DNA from: Paracoccaceae bacterium
GTDB lineage: Bacteria > Pseudomonadota > Alphaproteobacteria > Rhodobacterales > Rhodobacteraceae
Direction: 5' to 3'
Assembly (NCBI GenBank): GCA_014323785.1
Contig: JACONJ010000016.1
Location: forward strand, 1 to 59,542
DNA: 59,542 nucleotides
Below are positions 54,259 to 59,542 of the stretch, piece by piece. The stretch's first letter is position 1; each line of letters starts with the position of its first letter. Below the pieces are notes generated by a model. It did no database searches. It worked only from the letters and a program-made list of their open reading frames with translations, and was not told the DNA's origin. Both the position numbers and the translations under genes were made by a program.

Positions 54259-55050
54259 TCAGGCAGCGCGGGGAGCGGAGGGTGAAAGGTGAAAGGCACT
54301 CTGGCCCGTGTCATCCACCCGCAGCACGCCCAGCAGTTGCCATGTGTGCGGGCGTTTTGCCATATTCCCGACGCAGAAGAGCACGCCCTTCTGTGGGTAT
54401 TCTTCGTTGAATATTTTGCACATCCATTTCAGCACAGCCTCATCTGAGCCCTCCCGCTGCCTTCCGTTGAAGAACATGGCGTGGGCTTCCCAGTCGCCAT
54501 TTGCGTAATCGTGCGGTCCCGTGCCGTCTTCAAAACGGAACCGGAACGTGTAGGGGCTTGGTTCCAGTACCTTCAGCTCCTCGTCGAAGAACGCACCCTG
54601 GCGTGCGGCCTGCCGGTAGGTTTCGCGTTCTTTCTCCACCTGTTCGGGTGTCTTTGCCTTGCAGTAGAATCGCGTTCTGCGGGGGCGGATCAGGGCCAGG
54701 GATTTTCCGGCATCCGCCGCGTCCCTGACAGATGACGAAATGAGCGGGGCAAGGAACCCGGCGCGATCCTTTACGGGCATTTTGCCCGAAACGCTGATCG
54801 TATCCTCCATGACGTGGCAGCTTTCCGGCCGCTGGTCGCGCGTTGGCGGGCGGTATTTGAAATTGACCCAATCCCACCTGTTGAATGAAGATTCGCCAGA
54901 CAGACGGCGAAATCGTACAGGATACAGCCGCTTCAACGCGCCGCTGGCCGTTACCCCGGCACAGCAGACCGTTTCCCCGTGGACGCTGCTTTGTTGCGGC
55001 AATGCCTTTACCAGGATGGCCACGCGGCACTCACGCAGCGTTGCGGACAT
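54259..55050 (-). CDS. hypothetical protein paired with DUF488
   Basis: This soluble protein of 263 residues begins VAILVKALPQQSSVHGETVC and contains a basic middle region and a C-terminal aromatic-rich domain (YANGDWEAHAMFFNGRQ, MAKRPHTWQLLGVLRVDD). No characterised family is recognised. It overlaps the DUF488 gene by 20 bases and I believe this pair recurs in other genomes, so they probably act together. The last residues overlap nothing. Position at the border of the accessory region suggests mobile or defence-related spread, but this is only context. Confidence 0.62.
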   Translation of the reverse strand: MSATLRECRVAILVKALPQQSSVHGETVCCAGVTASGALKRLYPVRFRRLSGESSFNRWDWVNFKYRPPTRDQRPESCHVMEDTISVSGKMPVKDRAGFLAPLISSSVRDAADAGKSLALIRPRRTRFYCKAKTPEQVEKERETYRQAARQGAFFDEELKVLEPSPYTFRFRFEDGTGPHDYANGDWEAHAMFFNGRQREGSDEAVLKWMCKIFNEEYPQKGVLFCVGNMAKRPHTWQLLGVLRVDDTGQSAFHLSPSAPRAA

Positions 55051-55504
55051 ATTGGGCGGGTGCGTCGGCGCACAGATGGCGGATGGTGAACCCCGCCTGT
55101 TCGGCGATGGCGGCGGCGATCATGCTGCGGTGGCAGGTGTCCGGGTCGCGTTCAAAGCACATCAGGCAGGTGGGGGCGGTGCGGGCCATGCGAATCAGAT
55201 CGCGCAGGGCGGCCTGGGCCGCATTGGTCCGCAGATGGGCGGCAAAGATGGTGCGGAATTCATCGGTCCGGCCGGCCCGTGCGGCGGCGCGGCCCGGGGC
55301 CGGGTTGCCCAGGGCGCGGAGGTGGCTGTAGTCCAGCCCCGCCCCGACGCACCGGGTGGCCAATTTCGCCTTGGAAAACCCTGGCTTGCGCGACAGGGGA
55401 ACGGCCCGCACATCGGCCAGGCGGCACACCCCCGCCGCGTGCAGGGTGGCGATGAACCGGTCGGGCGTGCTGCCCTGATAGCCGATGGTGAACAGGGGTG
55501 TCAT
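55031..55504 (-). CDS. DUF488 family protein
   Basis: This 157-residue protein of DUF488 has the typical start PLFTIGYQGSTPDRFIATL, the motif DVRAVPLSRKPGFSK, and the conserved cysteines in CLMCFERDPDTCHRSMIA, which are unusual for a small cytosolic protein and may bind a metal or nucleic acid. The family function is unknown. It is first of a two-gene leftward cassette with a 20-base overlap. Confidence 0.82.
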   Translation of the reverse strand: MTPLFTIGYQGSTPDRFIATLHAAGVCRLADVRAVPLSRKPGFSKAKLATRCVGAGLDYSHLRALGNPAPGRAAARAGRTDEFRTIFAAHLRTNAAQAALRDLIRMARTAPTCLMCFERDPDTCHRSMIAAAIAEQAGFTIRHLCADAPAQYVRNAA

Positions 55505-55659
55505 CGGGCCAGTCCATAATCTGCGGGTGGGTGCCTGTAAACAGCCCCCTCTGCGCCAGCGGCGTTCGGGGGGATTTGACAGCAGGCAGGGGCCTGGACC
55601 TTACCCGGCGGCAAGGGCATCACCCGCCGCGCCCCTGTGCGTGCGCCCGTGTCATTGGG

Positions 55660-55690
55660 TTGACATTTCATCGAATCATGTGCATATCAT
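55660..55690 (+). promoter_or_regulatory. probable promoter and repeat element of the Panacea toxin-antitoxin pair
   Basis: A perfect TTGACA at 55660 is followed by an AT-rich stretch with CATATC 17 bases later. Two ATCATG repeats 11 bases apart (one helical turn) overlap the -10 and could be an autoregulatory site. A short hairpin (CCCCG/CGGGG, 55728-55740) lies in the leader. Confidence 0.4.
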
Positions 55691-55783
55691 GCCAGGGATT
55701 CAATATGAAACCTTAATCCGGCCCTTACCCCGTGGCGGGGATGGGGGCGCGGAACTTGGAATCAGCGCATGGAGGGGAAAGTG

Positions 55784-56296
55784 ATGAATGCTGCATTGTA
55801 TCCGCCGACTTCTGCCATGGCGGTTGCGAACTGGTTTTTGACCCGTGCGTGGCGCGAACCGAACGTTCCCGTGGTTGACCAGCTGAAACTTTATAAACTG
55901 GTTTACTATGCGCATGCATGGTATCTTGGCAACGGGCGCGGCCCGCTTTTTGAAGAGGATATTGAGGCTTGGCCGCATGGCCCGGTTGTGCGTGATCTTT
56001 ACATTGAGTTCCACAGGACCGGGCGCGGCGCGATTAGGGGGCTTGGAAAGCAATTGGTAAAACGCGACGGGAAATTCCAGATCGACAGGCCAGTCTACGA
56101 GGGCGACCTTGAACCGTATCTTGAGCAGGTCTGGGATACTTACAAAGTGTATTCCGGAATCAGGCTGTCCAATTCAACGCATGCCGATGGCGAACCGTGG
56201 ACCGTAGTTAAGGACAAGCTGGGCCTGGACGGGAAACCAACGATTCCGAATAAATTAATTGCAGAGGTTTTCAATGTCAAAGTCGAGGCAAGCTGA
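55784..56296 (+). CDS. Panacea-domain (DUF4065/SocA-like) antitoxin
   Basis: This 170-residue protein has the Panacea fold formerly called DUF4065, with the signature VDQLKLYKLVYYAHAWYL near the N-terminus and the WPHGPVVRDLYIEF motif that is diagnostic of the family. Panacea domains serve as promiscuous antitoxins for many unrelated toxins. ATG 55784 has GGAGGGGAAAG at ideal spacing. The gene overlaps the next by 23 bases; the product of that gene is a small membrane protein, so this is probably the antitoxin of a two-gene system. GC content is lower than in the surrounding genes. Confidence 0.85.
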   Translation: MNAALYPPTSAMAVANWFLTRAWREPNVPVVDQLKLYKLVYYAHAWYLGNGRGPLFEEDIEAWPHGPVVRDLYIEFHRTGRGAIRGLGKQLVKRDGKFQIDRPVYEGDLEPYLEQVWDTYKVYSGIRLSNSTHADGEPWTVVKDKLGLDGKPTIPNKLIAEVFNVKVEAS

Positions 56297-56624
56297 AAGC
56301 ACAGCTGATGTTCGTACATCCGCCCTGGTGGTTCGTGACAAGGCCAAAGGCGCACCGCCCGAGGTGGATGATTCCACGAAGCGGTGGCAGGATGCGTATA
56401 TTGCAGATTTCGAACAGGATACCACGCTTCGAAAGCATTTTTCCTGGGCCACTTATGGCCTGCTTTTATTCTGGCTTTTGTTCGTGGCGGGTTTTCTTAT
56501 CTGGTCATCGCGTTCGGATGCGGTTCTTTTGGCCCTTATTTCCGGTGCCACGATCAAACTGATCGGGCTTTATTATATTGTGCTGCGCTACATCTTCCCA
56601 CAGCAGAACGGCACAGGGGACTGA
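56274..56624 (+). CDS. small two-helix membrane protein, candidate toxin of the Panacea pair
   Basis: This 116-residue protein has a hydrophilic N-terminal 60 residues (with DSTKRWQDAYIADFEQDTT) and two membrane helices (YGLLLFWLLFVAGFLIW and LISGATIKLIGLYYIVLRYI). It starts inside the antitoxin gene. Small membrane proteins that damage the membrane potential are one of the known partner classes of Panacea antitoxins, so a toxin role is plausible though not shown. No named domain is recognised. ATG 56274 (MSKSRQAEST) follows the antitoxin reading with GCAGAGG upstream. Confidence 0.68.
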   Translation: MSKSRQAESTADVRTSALVVRDKAKGAPPEVDDSTKRWQDAYIADFEQDTTLRKHFSWATYGLLLFWLLFVAGFLIWSSRSDAVLLALISGATIKLIGLYYIVLRYIFPQQNGTGD

Positions 56625-56666
56625 GTGCCCCACGCCCCGATTCGACAAGGGGGCAGGGGCGGGGGG

Positions 56667-57149
56667 TTAGCCTTGTCGGCCCTTGATGAACATTCCGACC
56701 GACCCAAGTGCCGCTGTTCCCAGAAAAAGCCCTGGCACAACATCGCTTTCAAGCAGCACGGCAGAGGCGAAGGCCGCCGCGACCAGCATCATAAGCGCGG
56801 AGCAGCCCAGAAACATGCCGCGCCGTGTATCCCTGATTTCGGCCTCGGTCGTCGCGCGTTCCATGGTCTGACGGTGTTCCAGGTGTGATTCAGCCATTGA
56901 TATTATTCGATCAGCGGCCCCCGGCATGACAGATTCATATTCCCCAAGGTGTTTGGGGTGCGGGATCGGCCCGGAGAAACGTTCCGAAAGCAGAACAGTT
57001 GACACCCTTCTTGAGACCTCACCCCGCGTTTCCCGGGGGATGAGGTCGCCGAGCTGGCGGTCAATCTCGGCCTCGAGTTCTGCCCCAGGCAGTTCAAGAG
57101 GTGGGTTTTGCCCGGTCCTGCTGTTCCCGGTTTTGGGTTGTTTTGGCAT
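56667..57149 (-). CDS. DUF2335 membrane protein
   Basis: This 160-residue protein has an acidic N-terminal region, the DUF2335 core FSGPIPHPKHLGEYESVMPG followed by AADRIISMAESHLEHRQ, and two C-terminal membrane helices (CSALMMLVAAAFASAVLL and VPGLFLGTAALGSVGMFI). The family occurs scattered in accessory regions and prophages; its role is unknown. It overlaps the upstream hypothetical gene by 56 bases in another frame, so one of the two starts may be wrong. Confidence 0.75.
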   Translation of the reverse strand: MPKQPKTGNSRTGQNPPLELPGAELEAEIDRQLGDLIPRETRGEVSRRVSTVLLSERFSGPIPHPKHLGEYESVMPGAADRIISMAESHLEHRQTMERATTEAEIRDTRRGMFLGCSALMMLVAAAFASAVLLESDVVPGLFLGTAALGSVGMFIKGRQG

Positions 57150-57330
57150 GTCTGCGGGCCTCGGCCTCGGTCGCTTCCCTTAGCACATTGCCCACATCGG
57201 CCCAGGCCTGATGCAGCAGATCGCCCCTGGGGCGCGGGTAAGGTTTGCGCGGGCCGAACAGGGAACCGATATGCGCCGAGAAGCCCCGGCGCAATCCAGC
57301 GCGGAAAGCAGGGGAAATGTGTGTGGTCAT
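57094..57330 (-). CDS. small basic hypothetical protein
   Basis: This 78-residue protein from ATG 57330 is rich in Arg and Pro (AFRAGLRRGFSAHIGSLFGP) with a helical end (WADVGNVLREATEAEARRH). A longer frame from 57516 adds a low-complexity N-terminus and is less likely. No family recognised. It lies upstream of DUF2335 on the same strand, possibly as a pair. Confidence 0.45.
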   Translation of the reverse strand: MTTHISPAFRAGLRRGFSAHIGSLFGPRKPYPRPRGDLLHQAWADVGNVLREATEAEARRHAKTTQNREQQDRAKPTS

Positions 57331-57574
57331 GGTTTCCGGTTTCTCCCAGGGATCGGGCGGGGGCGGGTGCTGGTCCATCGCATAATGTGCCCGCCCATGT
57401 TGATGTGTCAAGGGCGTTGGTGATACACCACGGGCGTTTTCCAAAAGCGTTGAAGGCTTTTCCGCCTTGCCGCCTGTGCTGTGCCTGCCACCGCCGCTTT
57501 TCGGTTTGTCCGGCATCGTCCGCAGCCTTTACCTTGGCCCCATGGCCCAATTGTAACGCCCCCGTCCCCTATTT

Positions 57575-59542
57575 TCAATCCCCCTCCAGCCGTAATTCCG
57601 GCAGGGCGTTTACGATCTCCATCGTCCTTACGCTGATGGTGATGACGCGGGCCAGCAGGTCCAGGGGGTAGCGGGGGGTGTGCATGGTTTCAATGGCCCA
57701 GGCGTTGGCGTCATTCACGATGCCGCTGGCGGTATCGGTGCGCACGCCCTGGCGTTGCATGACCCACTGGAGGGCGGGGCGGCCGCTGACCGCATACTCC
57801 CAGGCTTCCGGGGGAATGTCTGTTATGGTGATGTGGTCGTTATAGCGGATGGTTGTGCGGTCCTTATCGCGTGCGGTGCCGCCGAGGCGCATTTTGGCAA
57901 CGCGGTAGAGGGCGGCCGGGTCCTGTTCCGCCATGGGGTGTCATGCGGGGTCGCATTCGGCAAAGGTGACGGGCCAGGGGGTGGCGGTACAGAAGTTGAC
58001 GTGCAGGTCGCCCAGGGTGCGGCCGGCATTGCGGAGGGCGCGGAAGGTTTCCGCGGTGTGCGGCGGGGGGATGCGGGGGAGGGCGCGGGACAGGTTATTT
58101 TTGAAGCGGGCGCGGTAGTCCGGGTGGTGCAGCAGGGCGTAGATGTAGTGGAACAGGTCGGTGTGGTCCATGGGTTCATCGGGGCAGGCGGTGCGGAAGC
58201 GGTTCAGGGCGGCGTTGGTGATGGCCGGGCGGCGGGACGGGGGTGTGCCTGGCGGGGCGGGACCGTAGAGGTACAGGGGGAAGCACTGGCCGGATTCGAT
58301 GACGCCCAGATCCGGCAAAGTGTCGGTCATCAGCACCGAGAATTCAGACTTTGCGCCTGGGCCGGTGGTGATGATGACGCGGTTTTCCGCCCCCGGGTGG
58401 GGGAAGATGGCGGGCATTTGGAAGATACGTTCATTCAAGTGTCTGTCAAAATACAGGTATTGTTTGGTGAAGGGGCGGTAGAGGGACGGGGTGATGCGCG
58501 TTTCATCAAAGGTGTGGCGGCGGCCCCTGGCCAGATCCTGGTGCAGGGCGTGGGTCCAGCTGATTTGTTGCGGGTCTTTGATGATGAAGTCGGCGGGCTT
58601 TTGGGTTTTGTCGGAGGCGTTCCAGCGATCGACTTCGGCGTTATAGGTTGCGATCATGCGGGCCATATTGGTGGCCAGGGTGGTGCGGCTGGAATTACAG
58701 GCCCAAGCGTCGCGCTGGGTTTTCGCGCCAATGGAGTAGAGTTCAAAGAGTCCGGCCTCTGTGCCGCGTTTGGCGTCGAGGATGGGGAATTGATCAAAAC
58801 CCGGGGCGTCCTGGTTCAGCCAGATGCCCGCGGCGTCCGGGGTGATGTGCTGCCAGGCGTTCGCCTGGGTGATGCCGTTGATGGATTTGAAGGCGCGCAG
58901 TTTGGCCAGTTTTTCGGCGCGGGACAGGTTGTCACCGATGTCGTGAAAGTGGATGCGGCCCTGGTGCGGGGCGTCGGGGTTTTTGACCAGGATTGAGATG
59001 GCGATGCCGGTCATGCTGGCCTGACCAAAGACGTTTGCGCCCTCCCCCGCTGCGCCGCCGGAGAGCATATTCTTGCGAATGTCGCCGCGCAGGTGGGTGA
59101 TGTAGAGGTCACTGAACTCGGTGGCCAGGCACTTGCGCAGGCCGTCCGTGGCGGTGCCATCAATCCAGCCAGCATTGGTGACGAAGGCGATGATGCCTGA
59201 ATCGCCGATGCGGTCCGAGGCCCAGCGGAGCGCGCGGATGTAACTGTCATACAGCGCGTTTTTCAGGTGGGCGGTGGACTGCGCGGCGTAGGTTGCACGG
59301 ATGCGGGCGTCCAGGTTGCGGTAGGGCAGGTTGGCGGCGTTGTCATTCGCGCTGCGCTGACCGGCGGAATACGGCGGGTTGCCGACGATAAGGGTGATGT
59401 CCTGCGCGCGCTGACGGGCGCGGCGTTCGGCGTTATCGAGGAACAGGGAGGCGGCGACCAGATCGCGATCCTGTTCAAACAGCTGAAAGGTATCGGTCAG
59501 GGTCAGGCCAGTGAAGGGGGTGAGATCTGCGGGGGGGGGGGG
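57575..59542 (-). pseudogene. type ISP restriction-modification enzyme, C-terminal part, with in-frame stop
   Basis: This is the 3' part of a large single-chain restriction-modification enzyme (LlaGI/LlaBIII-like type ISP): the adenine-methyltransferase catalytic motif NPPYSAG, a target-recognition-like region (GRRHTFDETRITPSLYRPFT), and the C-terminal module RTTIRYNDHITITDIPPEAW. The 5' part with the helicase-nuclease domains lies outside the window. One TGA at 57941-57943 interrupts the frame; ATG 57934, in the same frame, continues the same family alignment for 119 residues. So the gene is broken by one nonsense change, or is read as two pieces. Everything between 57575 and the window end is otherwise open. 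Confidence 0.78.
59531..59542 (+). repeat. run of at least 12 G at window end, inside the type ISP gene
   Basis: The plus strand ends in 12 consecutive G. In the restriction gene this reads as a C-tract in frame (four prolines). Long homopolymers are sites of slippage; they also end contigs, so length is uncertain. Confidence 0.85.

Noticed and set aside
1-59542. tRNA or rRNA genes
   Set aside because: Read through for TTCGANTC-type T-loops with CCA-proximal stems and rRNA core stretches; none found that form a gene.

Overview
The window reads as chromosomal DNA of a GC-rich alphaproteobacterium of the Rhodobacterales, most likely the marine Roseobacter group. This is inferred from gene content: the cysG-DUF2849-cysI-cysH-DUF934-fpr order, a DMSP lyase of the DddP family, a group-1 Mrp antiporter operon, a one-cysteine DksA, and an alphaproteobacterial RNase P RNA. 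No tRNA, rRNA, insertion sequence, integrase or CRISPR array was recognised.

Left part (1-17.2 kb). A truncated RTX-repeat gene leaves the window at its left end. Next is a leftward sulfite-assimilation operon (cysG to fpr) divergent from an Lrp/AsnC regulator. The cysH member has lost its nucleotide-binding core in frame. Then come an alpha/beta-hydrolase-OsmC fusion, dddP, and an RND efflux pump with its divergent TetR regulator around a perfect 14-bp palindrome. A rightward GAPDH-like/aldehyde dehydrogenase pair follows.

Middle part (17.2-42.3 kb). An 8-bp tandem repeat precedes a 1301-aa RTX protein that looks like two RTX proteins in tandem. Next is a leftward acetate-uptake and activation cluster: acs, adk, DUF4212, a VC_2705-type sodium:solute symporter, a DUF294/CBS/cNMP protein, a small membrane protein, and a membrane protein joining sensor-like domains to a DEDDh exonuclease. 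A SnoaL-like gene and a 5'-truncated LysR gene lead to the rightward mrpABCDEFG operon, followed by zapE and an MFS transporter.

Right part (42.3-59.5 kb). Two convergent GTPase genes share a perfect 284-bp inverted repeat inside otherwise diverged copies. One copy lacks the C-terminal domain and the other has a damaged N-terminus, so inversion between the repeats would build an intact gene. Housekeeping genes follow: a HAD hydrolase, rnpB, ampD, a lipoprotein, gatCA, an HpcH/HpaI aldolase, an M48 protease, dksA and a flavin monooxygenase. The last 5 kb look accessory: a DUF488 pair, a Panacea-type toxin-antitoxin pair with a membrane toxin, a DUF2335 protein, and a type ISP restriction-modification gene with an in-frame stop that runs off the window at a run of 12 G.

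The strongest candidate for something undescribed is the invertible-looking GTPase pair at 42.5-44.5 kb. The Panacea pair and the sensor-exonuclease of the acetate cluster come next.
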